The position numbers were made by a program, and so were the translations under genes. Of a stretch of DNA of 64,000 nt, positions 46,733-60,040 are shown piece after piece. Position 1 is the stretch's first letter. Each line of letters opens with the position of its first letter. The notes below the pieces were generated by a model that ran no database searches, had not been told where the DNA came from, and was given only the letters and a program-made list of their open reading frames with translations. The stretch is from Eonycteris spelaea (lineage: Eukaryota; Chordata; Mammalia; Chiroptera; Pteropodidae), in contig PUFA01000693.1 in NCBI GenBank assembly GCA_003508835.1, forward strand, positions 1 to 64,000. The letters run 5' to 3'.

Positions 46733-47090
46733 ATATTTTTTTAGTTTTTATTTTTTGATAAGTGTTGATGTGCAATATTATTTTACATTAGTTCCAAGTG
46801 TACTGCATAATATTAGAAATTTAAATAATTTACCAAGTGATCTCCCGATTAGTACCCACCTCACACTATTTGAGGTTATTATAATATTATCGACTATATT
46901 TCCTATGCTGTACTTTAGAACCCCATGACTACTCTGTAACTACCAATCTGTACTTCTTAATCCCTTTACCTTTTTTTACACAACTTCCAGCCCCCTCCTA
47001 TCTGGAAACCACCAAAATGTTCTTTGTATTTATGAGTCTGTTTTCATTTTGTTCATTTAGTTTGTTCTCTAGATTCCACACGACACATAT
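46733..47090 (-). mobile_element. L1 LINE 3'-end fragment, antisense (copy of 280-632)
   Basis: Same insertion as at 280-632, with a few substitutions and small indels. Confidence 0.75.
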
Positions 47091-47174
47091 TCCTTACCAT
47101 GGATTTTCTGCTCATAGAAATCTCCTATCGATTGCCAATAAAAATCAATTAAATTTAATATTAAAGCTAAGTGA

Positions 47175-47493
47175 GTGAACAGGTACAGACTTCTAATTAG
47201 AAAATCACTGAGTCGTGGGGATGTAATGTACACCATGATGATGATAGTTGACATTACCATATTGCATATTTGAAAGCTGCTAAAAGAGCAGATCTTAAGT
47301 CATCGCAAGGGAAAAAACATTTGTTAGTGTGTATAGGGATGGGTGATATCTAGACTTGTTGGGGTGATCATGTCAAAATGTGTACAAATACTGGATCATT
47401 ATCTTTTACACCTGTAACGCATATAATGATATATGTCAGTTAGATCTCAATTACAAATAATAATAATAATAATAATAATAAATAATAATAAAT
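47175..47493 (+). mobile_element. L1 LINE 3'-end fragment with (AAT)n tail (copy of 720-1038)
   Basis: Same insertion as at 720-1038. The (AAT)n tail at 47456-47493 is slightly different in length. Confidence 0.8.
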
Positions 47494-47799
47494 CTTAAAA
47501 GGAAATTTAATTCTAATGAATATGGATGTAGACAGGGACTTGGTTTAGCAGAACTCTGGAGGAGGCTGAGTGGGGCTTAGGCTTGATAAACGGACAGCCA
47601 CACTTGTCGTTTGGGGAGGAATATCCCTCACAATGCTTCCTTGGTCTACTTGCTGAAGTTGCATCCAATTGAAGAGGTGACATGCGCGTCATCTGGGATG
47701 TGGCTTAGCAGTCATTATGACCTATCTGCTCGACTATTTGATACCCACAATGGTCCATGTAGGTGCTTTGGCCAGACGGATGTTCGTGAAGGTATCGGT

Positions 47800-48000
47800 G
47801 GTGTCTGAGCACCCGTGAGCCACGCTCTCAGCCCAAAAGTCCGCCGCAGCGTTACCTGGCCCCGGAGACCTGCGGTTGGAACGCCAGCCAGGCTGTTCTC
47901 AGAGGTGCTCGCTCTTTCCCTGCATAGCCTGCCTGCTTCTGATGCACCAGCTGGCAGCTGTTGGCTGCATGCTTTCCGCTTACCCTGTCCTGAGTATTTA
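47800..48000. repeat. GC-rich conserved block, copy 5 of 6
   Basis: Block P copy of 1365-1560, 1.84 kb downstream of OR-E because L1 insertions lengthen this flank. Function is unknown. Confidence 0.5.
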
Positions 48001-48906
48001 ATGAAATCACATGTGAAAGCAAGATGTTTCCCTAGTAAATACTAATACTATATTCCTTCCCCTAAATGCTTTAATTTGCAATAAAATAGAATCAATGTTT
48101 TAGAGATCAGTCTAGTTATTCTGACATTTGGAGTTTTAGACAAATTATAATTTGAGCTGTGTTCTCTGCTCTCTAGTTCAGCTTTCTTACATTTAATTAT
48201 TCTCATGTACGAGGTCTACGAATGTTTTCAAATTTGGGAGCTATTATCACTAACGATTTTGCTACTTTTCAATTTATTGATTTAGGCTTTTGTATATTTT
48301 GATTATTTCTTAATTCATCATCATTTATAAAAATATATTAATACATTTTCTTGCTTATGTTCAATTCATTTGTGTGAAAACCATTTCAAATATCTTTTTT
48401 TTTTCTTTAACTCAAAATAAATTAAATTGTAAAACCTAAGAGATCTGAGTTTTATATTGAGTATGTTGTATCATTCTTTTTTTTCTTTAGGACATGACAA
48501 TATTTATTAAACCCTACCTTATGAGTATAATTTTTTTCTTTGCTAATTCTCTTCTGGTTTTTGTCTTCTATTTTTAAAATTATTTTGTTTCACTTGGATG
48601 TTTACTGTTACCACACTCCCTAAATATACAGATATCAATCAGTGTTTTTCTTATCAGTGGCTTCGAGTAGTTTATTTCTTAAATTTTGAAAAATGTTTGC
48701 AATATATGCTTTTAGGCTGTGTTTAGTTAATATTTTCATCAGTGGGACCAAACAGAGAATAACCACAAAACCAGTGACTGTCACAGAGTTAAAAAAAAAA
48801 TCAGTGAATGAATCAATATTTAAGAATCACATAGATCCAAATATATAACAAAAAGTGTAATGTTATTAATAGAGGAATCTTGCTTTAAGTATTTGCATCT
48901 GTGGGA

Positions 48907-49515
48907 TGTGCTGGAAAGGGTTAACTCAGTTGGCCTTGGCTGCCCAAATTCTGCATATTCCCAAGTTCTCAGGACTAAACCTTGACTGGGCCTGAGAGAA
49001 AATCTCTGAAACATCGGAATACCCTGCTGATAAGAGCATCATTGCATCCAGGGGCCAGACCAAACACGTTATGCTAATGATGTGATTTATGGTGAATCCC
49101 TGTTTTTGGACACGCGAGGCTTTGGGCAAGGTGGTCTGTTTGAACTCTGGGGTGGGACAGTTGAGACTAAGTGACTATGGACAGTTATGTTGTGTCTCCA
49201 TGTCTGTGTACTGACTCCCAATAAAACCCTGCACGCCAACTCTTGGATAAGCATTTCCGGCTGACAACCTTCACAAGATTTGTCAGACCACAGTGCTGGA
49301 AGCATTAAGTGCTGTCTGCGTGTTTCCACCCGAAAGACAAGTGGAAGCTCATGCCTGGTTCTCCTAGACAATGCTCTACACACCTTTAATCTTTGCCAAT
49401 TTTAATCTATTTCTTTAGCTGTAATAAACCATAACCATAGTACAAAGGTTCTGAGTTTTGTGAGCCCTTCTAGTGGATCACTGAACCTGATGAGGTCTTG
49501 GGCGCCCTGGACACA
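48907..49515 (+). mobile_element. Solitary LTR-like element (copy of 2504-3118)
   Basis: About 609 bp with the same TG...CA ends and AATAAA sites as the first copy. It was duplicated with block P. Confidence 0.5.
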
Positions 49516-49799
49516 ACCTAAATTAAAAAATTTTTCTCAACTTTCTTTTGTTTAAATTCTTTATTTTTATATTATGTAAAATATAAAACATCAGTTTATT
49601 CTAAAATATAAAATAAACATGTAAATTAGGAAACAAAGTAAATGAACACATATAAACTCACCTCCATAATTAATTTAAAAGGAAAGCGAATATTGGTATA
49701 ATTGTAAATTCTATGTGTTCACTCCCATTATCCTGCTTTCTTGAGAGTGACAAAGACTCTCGTGAATTTTCATTATTCCCTAGCTTTCACTTTTAAAAA

Positions 49800-50520
49800 C
49801 AAATTCACATATTCTTAAAACTATATTTTAATGCACCTATTTTCGATATTATAAATGTGATATCATAGAGTTTATCTTCTATATTGCTGATATTTTTCTT
49901 AGTTATTATGTTTTAATATTTGACCATGCTTGTATATATTACTGCACACTAATTCCACAGCTTTGTAGCATTCTTTTTCTTTAATATGTCATAATTAAAT
50001 TGTCTGTTATCTTCTATTATGACCGATGTGCATATGAATGTTACTTTATATCAGTCAGGCACAGATACAAAAATTCAGGATGTAACACTGATTGTATATG
50101 TACTGAGGATAAACATATGCGCAACTTTAAAACATAGCAAACTCTTTTCTAAATTTCTTCCTTACATTTATCCTCTCAACAACAGCGCTTAAGATCTAGA
50201 GTTCCATATCTTTGCTAACACTTGTTATAGTCATTTAACTTTCTTTTCCCAAGACAGTGGGAGTGACAGATATATAAATGTTTAACACGTCTGAGATGAT
50301 TTTTGGTCCATTGTATTAGGTAGAGATCTTTTCTTTTATGAATGCAGACATCATATTTCCCCCCCCATTGCTTTTTTTGAACATATATTCCCATTCATCT
50401 TGAATGACACCTTTTATGATATGTTAAATTTTTCATTTGGGTGTGGAACTCTCTAGACTCTACTCTCATCAACAGTCAATGTTAAACTTTCTTCATTGGC
50501 AAGCTTTTCTTTAGAATGGC
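49800..50520 (-). mobile_element. Old L1 fragment, antisense (copy of 3400-4150)
   Basis: The same landmarks as at 3400-4150, including 'caacaacagcgctt' and 'cacttgttat'. Boundaries are approximate. Confidence 0.5.
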
Positions 50521-50589
50521 ATTAGTTCCTAGATATTTATTCAGAAAAGGCATGGTGTTTTCGTTCTGGATAATTTTACAAAAATTAAT

Positions 50590-51020
50590 TACTGTGTATG
50601 GATGTCAAAGTTGGACAGTGAAGAAGGCTGCTAGGAAAAAAAAATTAACTCATTTGAAATATAATGTTGGAAGAGCTCTCAGGATACCCCCGATCACTGA
50701 AAGAACAAGGGCTCCTGATGCAAATTAAGCCTGAAACATGCTGGAGGCAAAATGACAATACTGATGTTCTCCTATCTTAGGCACAACATGAGAAGGCAGT
50801 GTTCTTTAGAAAAGACAATACTGTTGGGAAAAGTAGAAGGCAGCAGGAAGAGGAAGACCAAATAGGATGTGGATCGTCTCCATAAAAGAAGTCATAGGCA
50901 TGAATCTAGAGCTGCTGAGCAGGGCTGTTGAGGACAGGACATTATGGACATCACACTCATTCATAGGGTCACCAGAAATTGAAGCCATCTCCAGGGCACA
51001 TAAAACAACAATTTCACATA
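50590..51020 (+). mobile_element. RTE/BovB-clade fragment (RTE-1, second copy)
   Basis: Encodes in broken frames 'GCQSWTVKKAARK', a short 'LRIPPITERT' stretch and 'MWIVSIKEVIGMNLELLSRA', then 'VEDRTLWTS'. This copy retains the family's 'YGCQSWT' start better than the one at 4215. Confidence 0.75.
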
Positions 51021-53046
51021 AAAGTTTACACTTTGCACTTTCAGAACATTCATATCATTTTGTTTGTAAATGTGTTGTATTTACAGACTAATTTTATAAA
51101 GCTTATGTCTTTAAAACACTGAGTCTTCCTCACAAACATGGTATCACCATATTATTTATTTAAAATATTTTAATGATATTTTATAATCTCCATGTTTTAA
51201 GTAATTATTGTTAAATTAATTTTCTTAAGGACCTTGTATATTGTTAACATTACCTTAAAAAAAATTAAATCCTAAATATTTTCTGTAGTGATGTTGCGAT
51301 GCAACTAATTTTAGATTAAATGTTAATCTTATATATAACAATTCAGAAAAGCTATTTATTAATTCTCATAATTTTTATCTTATCCCTTTTCATGAGTCAC
51401 TTCCTTATATACATATATTTTAAATTTCATTTTGATTGTTTATCTTTCTTGTGCTAGTGGCTCCCTTCAAAGAATTTTTACCAACAATTGGCAACTATAG
51501 ACATCATTGTCTTTTACATAATCTTAAAGCAAATATCACTAATCTTCTTTTTATTAGCTTTGATCACCAGGTGTCAATTAAAACTTAACCACTAATTGAG
51601 ATTTTGTTTGAGTCTCCAAAAGCAATATATCTGATTTATCCCACCCCATTATCAATATAAAGGAAAATCGAAAAAAATTTGTGATGATAAATTTTTGGAA
51701 CAAAAAACTTTAATCACTGAATTGCAAAAGAAGACATAACATTAAACGTGTCTGTCCACTGTTTTTGAAGGTATCTTCATCTCATCTTGTTAATCTACAA
51801 ACTTATATTGCTAATGTTACCACCTTTTGATACAAACTATCCATTCAAAATGAATGCCCAATGAGCCTCATTAATGAATAACTTTGGTGAATTTTTAGGT
51901 TCAATGCAAAAAGAATACAGAGCAAGTATTAATGAAGAGATAAGCACCATAAGCAAAGATTATCCTTAGAGAAAACTGATGAATATGCGATAAAGACAAG
52001 AGGACTCCTTCCCAACTCTTATTAATGAATCCCTTGATAACGGCAAATTCCTACCTTTTGCATTGGGGCTAATACAGGCTCAGCATCAGAATAGATCCTA
52101 ATTATGTTTTTTCTTATAGACTCTCAAGAGAAATCTATAGACATTACAGTTATTTAATCACATGTTTTTCAGTCTTCTATATAGAAAGGCAAACCACATA
52201 TGCACTTTAGCACAGGAAATAAAATAAAGACTATTGATCCTACGTGCTTAATTTACAACTTATTACATGCATTTGCCTTATTAATTTGAATAAACAAAGT
52301 AAAATATTAGCATCTTGAACTTATTCCTTAGCTAAGTGATATACAGAAAAATGTTTATAATCTAAAAAGTGATGAATCATGAATCTCATCATTGAGAAAA
52401 ATGATGCATTATGTAAAGACTTAAATTTACATTTTAAAAATATAATCAAGTCTCTTTGTACATTTACTTACCCAAAATATTTATGGAATGCCCACCATAT
52501 GACAAACTATTCTATTAACCTATTAATAATCGTAAAGGTTTCTACTCTAAAAAATTTATTAGCTAATTAAAAAGGAAACAAAAATTTAAACAAGTACCAA
52601 AAATGAGAAATTCTGTTTAATATGTCTTGTGAATGCAATTGAGTAGATTCTGTAATTAAGGGCTTCATTCTACCATTAATGTTGTAGTTTTAAAACACTT
52701 TGAAATTATAGCATATGTAGCAATCTTATCTCAGAAAATCAAGATTTGTACAAATTATAATTTAAAAAAAAGAGTATCCTTATCAGGTGACTCAATGATT
52801 AACAAAGGTATTTATCTCATTAAAATTATGCTTTTAAACTTCTTTTACATTGAGTTTCTTTTGGTAATATCAGAGTAAGTGACCTGTTAGAATATAGAAC
52901 TTCTCTACATTTCATAAACTGTATTGTCTATTTGATGAGTACCTGATTTATATGCAGTCAAAAGACTGTAATTGTCAGAACACTAAAGTTTATCTCTTAT
53001 GCCCTGTGAAAGTCAATATCTGCATTATCTCATGAGATAATCAGAA
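51021..53046. other. AT-rich intergenic DNA (block P), no gene seen
   Basis: Matches 4651-6710. No feature is supported. Confidence 0.6.
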
Positions 53047-53178
53047 AAAATATATATATACACACATACATATATGTCTATATGTATATATATGTATTTG
53101 TGTATTTATACATGTATATATGTATATATGTATATAAATGTGTGTGTGTATATATATAATATATATATGTATGTATGT
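53047..53178. repeat. TA/TG-rich microsatellite
   Basis: About 130 bp of alternating pyrimidine-purine sequence, TATATG and TGTATA types. The paralogous site near 6713-6790 has a much shorter version with a small tandem repeat instead. A minus-strand open frame across it is low complexity. Confidence 0.9.
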
Positions 53179-53872
53179 AGAAAGAAAGTTGCACAGATGT
53201 GTAAAAGTTTTCAGAGACATTATTAAATTAAAGGAAAAACAAGTCCATTGGATTAGCAAAAACAAATCACTATGGTATTGAGGAGTTAACTCTCTGAAGC
53301 AAAGACACAACAGAATGTAGGAGTCTCAAACTATGAATTCACTACCCAAAATATATTTCCCACTTCTTCTCTGTGTTGAAAATAATTCTAATTTCAACAT
53401 TTTAGCCCTTAAATTATTGATTTTTCTATAATACAAATGAACATATTATGAAGAAAATGCAGAAAAAAAAAAAAAAAAGTTCTCATGAAGACAATCTTCC
53501 CAGCTGGATTGTCATTCTGGTTATCAGTCTACTGTAGCCTATGCTTGTCTCTGTTTTTCTTATATTATCACAACAGGAGTTATTGGTAGCAGCACAGTAA
53601 TGTTTGCACCTTTGAACATTATATCCTCATTAAGAAAATGATCCCAAAAGATGTTTCTCTAAGACTGAAAAAGTCAAAGAAGTCATGGGTACTTCAATTA
53701 GTTATTGTGGTGAGAAGGTGAAGGCAAACCCTCTACTACTGACTTGAGGTTCAGAATTAGGATTTGGGGGAGGCTTAGAAGCCAGAGGTCTTCAATAGAG
53801 GAAATGTATCAACATATCCCCCTCCCTCATTCGTCCATGGAGATATGGGGAAACAGCTAGATATGTACATAG

Positions 53873-54345
53873 CGGGTTTGCATGCCAGTAGACAGCCTAC
53901 CCCTGCTGCTCTTTTTTATGAAGTCAGTATGTGCGTGTGAAGAAGGCTGTTGGGAAAAAAATGATTCATTTGAAATGTGGTGTTGGAGGAGAGCTCTAGA
54001 GATGCCCTGCACTGCCAGAAAGATGAACAAATGGTTTCTGGAGCAAATTCAGCCTGAAACGTTAGTTGAGGCCAAAACGACAGAACTGAAGTTGTCCTAC
54101 TTCGGGCACATCTGAGAAAGCAGAATTCTTTGGAAAAGATGATAATGCTGGCAAAAAATAGAAGGTAGCAGGGAAAGAGGAAGACCATGGAAGAGATAGA
54201 CTGACTCCATAAAAGAAGCCATTGGTGTGAGTCTACAGGTGCTCAAGACAAATGTTGAGGACAGGACATTGTAGATGTCACTCATTCTTAGGGTCACCAG
54301 GAGTTTGAGCTGACTCAGCGTCCCGTAATAATAACGTGTGTTGGG
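53873..54345 (+). mobile_element. RTE/BovB-clade fragment (RTE-2, unit D)
   Basis: Near-identical to 26911-27385. The first frame runs to 'LKLSYFGHI' and is then broken by a missing base near 54112 ('cacatctgag' against 'cacatcttgag'). Confidence 0.85.
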
Positions 54346-54691
54346 TCTTATCGTCAATTGACATTTAATGAGCAAGGAAACTTACTTAAGAGGCTTCTCT
54401 TGTGTGGGTATAAAAACAGTAGATGTCCACGGATGCCATTTGGACAGTCTCGATAACACATTGCTCTCTCAGGTGCATAATTGAAATAGCTGCTAGCAGG
54501 TGAATGTGAATAGTAGGCAGAACATACACTTCAAAGACGGGGAGCGGGGATAAAGAGCCCTTGATTGCCTAGGTCGCGCTCAAGGATCAACTGGTGGTCG
54601 TGTCCACTCTCTAGATGTCCTTCTCCAACAACTGTGTGATTCCATTTTGATTACATTCTGGAAAGGGCAAAAGCATGGCATTATTCACACC

Positions 54692-54907
54692 AGTGGTTTC
54701 CCAGGGGTTATCAGAGGCTGAGGGAGGGTTTGTAATTGTCTACAAAGGGACATAACGGAATTCACTAGGCTGGAGGAAATATTCCGTTTTGATTGTGATG
54801 GTTACAAGACTGTATGTGTTTGTTTGGCAAAACTCACCAGTGTTTCACCTAAAAACAGTGATCGATTACTGTAAGAAACATATTATACAATAAACCTGAC
54901 TCTAAAA
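54692..54907 (+). mobile_element. Old L1 3'-end fragment (unit D)
   Basis: Paralogue of 8165-8390, near-identical to the unit C copy. Confidence 0.7.
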
Positions 54908-55965
54908 GATTGGAGGTTTCCAACTTATTATTTTACCAGTTTTAACTATATTTTAAATTGCAATGTTATTATTGATTTTTTTCTGCTCTTCGTGAATTAA
55001 ACTCCTTTCAAGATTTTCAATTATACTATTTTGTTCAATAAATTCAATCTCCTTGTTGATCCTTATTTTCTTTAGAGTTTAATAATCTTTTCTTTATTCA
55101 TAACGTTCTCCCCTCCTTCTCCCATGATAACTCTCTGCGCTGATTCTTTTCCTGTCTCTCTTAACTCACATTTCTGGCTGCTCAATTACAAATTATTATT
55201 AAAGATTTCCATTTCTTAAATTGTTAATTAAATTTTATATATAATAAATATATATTATGTATTTGATAGATGTCATTTGGGAGTACTTTTTATTGGCACA
55301 ATGGTGGGACCTGTACAGGTCTAGTTTTTAAGTAGTGTCTTTCATGATGTTGCAGATTTTTCATTTGATACAGATATACTTTGCCTGCTCCGATCATTGA
55401 AAAATTGAATTTGCTAGAGGAAACACACATACACACACACATGTACACATATATAATCTTCTAAGTAAGATAAAATGAAACTAGACAAGAAAGCAAGGTA
55501 GCTGGGTACTAATTCTTTTTTTTAAAGACTGTGCTCAAGTCTATTCTACCTCTTAAGAATTTGTACTTTGCAAAGTTTTTTTAACAGCTTGAAGTTTTGC
55601 TCACTTCGTCTGCAAAATGTGTAATAGAATGCTTCCTCAAAGACTGGTGTAGATAATAAGTTGAGAATTTAAATGGAAAAGTGTAATACAGAACTTGATG
55701 TACGAGGCATTCCCTATGCAGACAGATTCTCCATACATATGGACGCTCAGTGTGTTTTATTTCACTTTGTTTTCATTCTGTATTTAGGTCTAGAACGTCT
55801 GTACTTTCATGTCCTTGTAGAATCACAATCAGACAATATTTGCAATAAGCCAACACAAATCTGACATAATAAAAGAGTTATATTTTCTTATTTATTGTTC
55901 CATTTGCTGGAATATTTCTTTAAACACTGTACAATGTCTTTAGTTCTTTCTCATTAATTTCACTG
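54908..55965. other. Distal 5' flank of OR-D, no gene seen
   Basis: Almost identical to 27956-29010. No gene is supported. Confidence 0.6.
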
Positions 55966-55978
55966 AAGAACAGAGTTG

Positions 55979-56085
55979 GTGCTCGCTTCGCAGCACATAT
56001 GCTAAAATTGGAACAATAGAGAGAAGATTAGCATAGCTCCTGCACAAGGATAATACACAAATTAGTGAAGTGTCCATATGTTTTT
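55979..56085 (+). pseudogene. U6 snRNA retro-pseudogene (unit D), 5' half of a U6/L1 chimera
   Basis: Same as the unit C copy except for one base missing in the 5' stem ('cttcgcagcaca') and a few substitutions. The left target-site repeat 'aagaacagagttg' is at 55966-55978. Confidence 0.9.
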
Positions 56086-56527
56086 ATGGTTCATATATAA
56101 AATGGAATATTACTCAGCCATTAAAAGATGAAATCATAACCATTTATAACAATGTGGATATACCTAGATGTTCTTATGCTGAGTGAAATAAGTCAGACAG
56201 AGAAAGATAAATACCATATGATTTTACTTACATGCAGAATTTAAGAAACAAAAAGAACAAACTAATCTAAAACAGACTCATGAATATAGAGGACAATCTG
56301 GTGATGGCCGGAGGGGAGAGATTTGAGGCACTAGGAGAACGGGTTGAAGGGTTAAAGAAGTAGATAGTACTTGATTGATGGTCATGAGGATGAGGAGCAC
56401 TGCATAAAAAAATACAGTAGCGTAATGTAACAGCTAGGTTTAGAAGCAGAGGATAGAGACAGAAACTATATAAATGTCTACCCAATTTACTGTATACTTG
56501 AAACTAAATGTAAAATAACGTTTTAAA
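56086..56527 (+). mobile_element. 5'-truncated L1 tail fused to U6 (unit D)
   Basis: The L1 3' region starts straight after the U6 T-run and ends in an A-rich stretch, followed by a slightly changed repeat 'aaagaacagaattg' (about 56525-56538). It diverges from unit C from about 56125 onward. Confidence 0.85.
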
Positions 56528-57754
56528 GAACAGAATTGAGTTGAAGTTTGAACTTACCAGAACACACATACATGCAAACACATACACACAGACACACACT
56601 CATTAGCAAACGGGAGAAGAATAATAAAATAATAAAAAGTTTGGGCTAGGAGTCCATTTGAAATAGGTGAAAATACAAAAAGAGAAACAAGGTAGTAAGC
56701 AATTACTTTTTTCTTTTTACTTTGGCAAAAGACTTTAAAGTAACACAGAGATCAGGATAGACTTCATGATGCAATGCATGATTCTATGCATTTCCATGTG
56801 ACTACATATTTTTTTCTCTTGGGAATGGGGGTTTCCTTTAGAGGATTGAATCCACAATTAAACCCTGTAATCTCTCTCCACGATTACTCATTTCTCTTTA
56901 CAGAAAACAAAATAATGTATAGCCACATGTCCTTAATCAGAAGATGTCTTACTTAATCTTTCAAATAAGTCCTGCAAATTTCACTGTATTTCATTTTACT
57001 TAAAAAAGAAAATTCTCCTTTTTTTTCATTTTTAATATCCAACTGAGTACTCATAATAAAAAGAAAATCACAGTCTACATGAGTAAGACTGGATTGGAAG
57101 CATCTGAGGATTTGGTGCTGTTATTCACTGCAGTGGACAGGTACAGCGTCTGATGCTACATGACATTAATTTGATAATGTGCTTTGTAATGAGAACAATT
57201 ATTTGTTTCCTTTTAAAAGAATATGAAATCATTCTTAGGGTATAATAGATGTTGAAATATCGATCATTTGAAATGGTCACTATTTTCACTGCTTGGATTA
57301 TATGAGAATTTTGGAGTTAAAGATTAAACAGAGTGGTCTTGAGAGAGAAAAAAAATGGATTTGAGTTAAACCTACACAACTGTTCACAGAATGGAAGAGA
57401 CCTCAGCAGGTGATTTGTATCCTTTGTATTTGGGATGTGGGAGAGTAGAAAAAAAACTAGAACGACACACGTCACACTTGCAGAAACTGAAGTGGAGTGT
57501 GTGGACTTGCTAGTGCTTTGAGAGGAACACTACAAGATTGAGGAGACAATTGCTTAGTAAATTTACATGCTTGTCCACTTGTCCACTAATTTTCCTCTTT
57601 CTTTAGTCACTCTTTTTACTATGCTATATTATCCTAGGTTGGTTTTTTTGCCATGTGTGAATATCCTCTTCAACATTTTTAAAATTTTCTTTAAATATTG
57701 GAGGGAGAAATATCCACACCTAATGCAAGTTTAAGGAGACACTGTTTGTAACAA
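56528..57754. other. Proximal 5' flank of OR-D
   Basis: No gene was seen. It is closest to the OR-A flank from about 57220. A candidate splice acceptor (AG ending at 57606) lies 149 bases before the ATG, and an imperfect EBF-like 'tctcttggga' lies at 56815-56824. Confidence 0.5.
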
Positions 57755-58704
57755 ATGACTAAAACAAATTATACTTTGGTGACGGAGTTCATCCTGTTGG
57801 GATTGACAGACACGCTGGAGCTACAGATCACCCTATTCTTGCTGTTTTTCATGGTATACACACTTACGGTTTGGGGGAATGTTGGCATGATATTGTTAAT
57901 CAGGGCTGACTCCCGACTTCACACACCCATGTACTTTTTTCTAGCCAATCTATCATTTGCGGACTTTTGTTATTCCTCCACCATTACCCCAAAGATGCTG
58001 GTGGATTTACTGTCAGGGAAGAAAACAATCTCCTTTTTTGGCTGCTTTGTGCAGTTGTACTTCTTCATTGCCTTGGCCACACCGAGTGCATCCTGTTCGG
58101 GTTAATGGCCTACGATCGTTACGTGGCCATATGCAACCCTCTGCTTTACCCGTGCTCATGTCCAGGACCGTCTGCCTTAAATGGCAGCAGGGGCTTTTAC
58201 AGCAGGGCTGTTGAACTCCATGGTTAACACAAGTTTTGTAAGCAGCTTGCCATTCTGTGGCTCCAATGTCATCCACCACTTCTTCTGTGACAGCCCTCCA
58301 CTTTTTAAGCTCTCATGTTCTGACACATGGAAATGAAAGCACCATTCCATTTTTGTGGGTGAATATGATCGGGACTCTGCTGGTCATCCTTACCTCCTAT
58401 TCCTATTCTCTTCTCCATCTTTCGCATGCGTTCAGGGGAGGGGAAGCGCAAAGCGTTCTCGACGTGTGCCTCTCACCTGACAGCTATAACTCTGTTCTAT
58501 TCCACTGCCATCTATACTTATCTGAGACCCAGTTCCAGCTACTCCCTAAGTCAGGACAAAGTGGCTTCTGTGTTCTACACAGTGGTGATCCCCATGTTAA
58601 ATCCTCTGATCTACAGCCTCAGGAATAAGGAAGTAAAGGTGGCTTTTTGGGATATAGTAACCAAGAAAAGGATTCTTCTCTTCTGTGATTCTTTACATTT
58701 CTGA
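57755..58704 (+). pseudogene. Olfactory receptor, class II, OR5-like (OR-D), multiple small deletions
   Basis: It starts like OR-A ('[12 protein letters not shown]', GN at residues 41-42) and stays nearly identical to it to about 57888, then diverges. '[17 protein letters not shown]' is followed by a missing base at about 58080, before '[14 protein letters not shown]'. Further missing bases lie near 58153 and 58180; two bases are lost near 58330, three around 58345-58362 and two near 58407. The end is open again with '[10 protein letters not shown]' and '[12 protein letters not shown]', closing at 58704 with a tail '[13 protein letters not shown]'. As written, translation ends after 116 residues. 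It is the most damaged full-length copy. Confidence 0.9.
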
Positions 58705-59849
58705 ACTAGATAGAGTTTTTAACGAACTTTCAAAAGATGGTTTCAAACCAACAGTTTTTTATTAGAACATTTGCTAAATAATCATATTCTGTAATACTCA
58801 AGTAAATTACCAAACTTATGTGAAACCATGAGAATTTCATACATCATTCTACATCTTTAGTATTTCCTAAAAAAAAAAAAAAGAGGCTTATTTGTAATAA
58901 AATCTTGCATTAGAAAAGGAAGATATTGACTGTTTTGAGACAAAATTCACAATGTCACATGAAACTAGCCATCGAAATTACTTGCAATATCTATTTTTTA
59001 CTTCCACATGCATTCCTTTCCAACATTTATGATTTGTGATTGCTATATAGCACTTATGTCAAAATGTATTAAATTAAAATAGATAAAACTTTTTAGGTAT
59101 TAACTGATATTCTGAGAGGATAATTTTAAATTTAAAAAGCTGTAGATTTAATGGCTACTGTAAATTCCCAGCTTTTATTTCTCTTATGGCCCACATACAC
59201 ATATATATTCCTTAAAGAATAAGAGCAGGTTTGTGCAAAAGTGTGCTATCAGGAAAACTGTTGCCTGATTAGAATGCAACAATTAAAACATTTCTCCTAC
59301 ACCCTTCTTTTCTCCTCAAAATTTTCTAATTCTCTCACTTTGTCTCTCCCAGACTGACGACACACAATCTATGTGCACACATATTTAGCTGCTACAGAGT
59401 TCAGGGCCAGAAGAGTTCAACAGATGAATCTGACACTTGTTCTTTAAAATAGGCTCATAGATTTCCTGAGTATAAACATCATCTGACAATTTTCAATAAA
59501 AATCAATGAGACTAATGTTATTATTAAAGCTAAGCATTATTAATATGAAGGTAAACAGGAAAATGGCTTAGTAGAACCTGGAAGGAACTGAATGGGAGCC
59601 AGGCCTTGCTAAGGACACAGCCATATTTACAGTTTTGGGAGAGATATTCCCCATGTCCCTTTCCTTATCCTTGTCACTGAAGTCACACATGACAGAACCT
59701 ATGATGTACAAGTCATCTGGGATGTGGCATAGCAAACTTATGGTTTGTTAGAAACAGGTCATCAAGCTTGACCATTCAATAATGTCCTCAATGGCCCATG
59801 TAGGTAACTTTGGCCAGACGGATGTTTGTGAAGGGATCAGTGGTGTCTG
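58705..59849. other. 3' flank of OR-D, no gene seen
   Basis: Paralogous to 11433-12582. No gene is supported. Confidence 0.6.
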
Positions 59850-60040
59850 AGCACCCGTGGGCCACGCTCTCAACCCACAGGCCCGCAGTGTTACCTGGCC
59901 CCAGAGGCCTGCGGTAGAACTGCTAGGCTGTTCTCAGAGGTGCTCACTCTTTTCCTGCGTAGACTGCCTGCTTCTTATGCACCCATTGGCAGCTGTTGGC
60001 TACATGCTTTCCGCTGTCCCTGTCCTGGGAATATAATGAA
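59850..60040. repeat. GC-rich conserved block, copy 6 of 6
   Basis: The same block as at 1365-1560, 1.15 kb downstream of the OR-D stop. Function is unknown. Confidence 0.5.

Noticed and set aside
53041..53310. 89-codon minus-strand open frame
   Set aside because: Mostly a translated TA/TG microsatellite.
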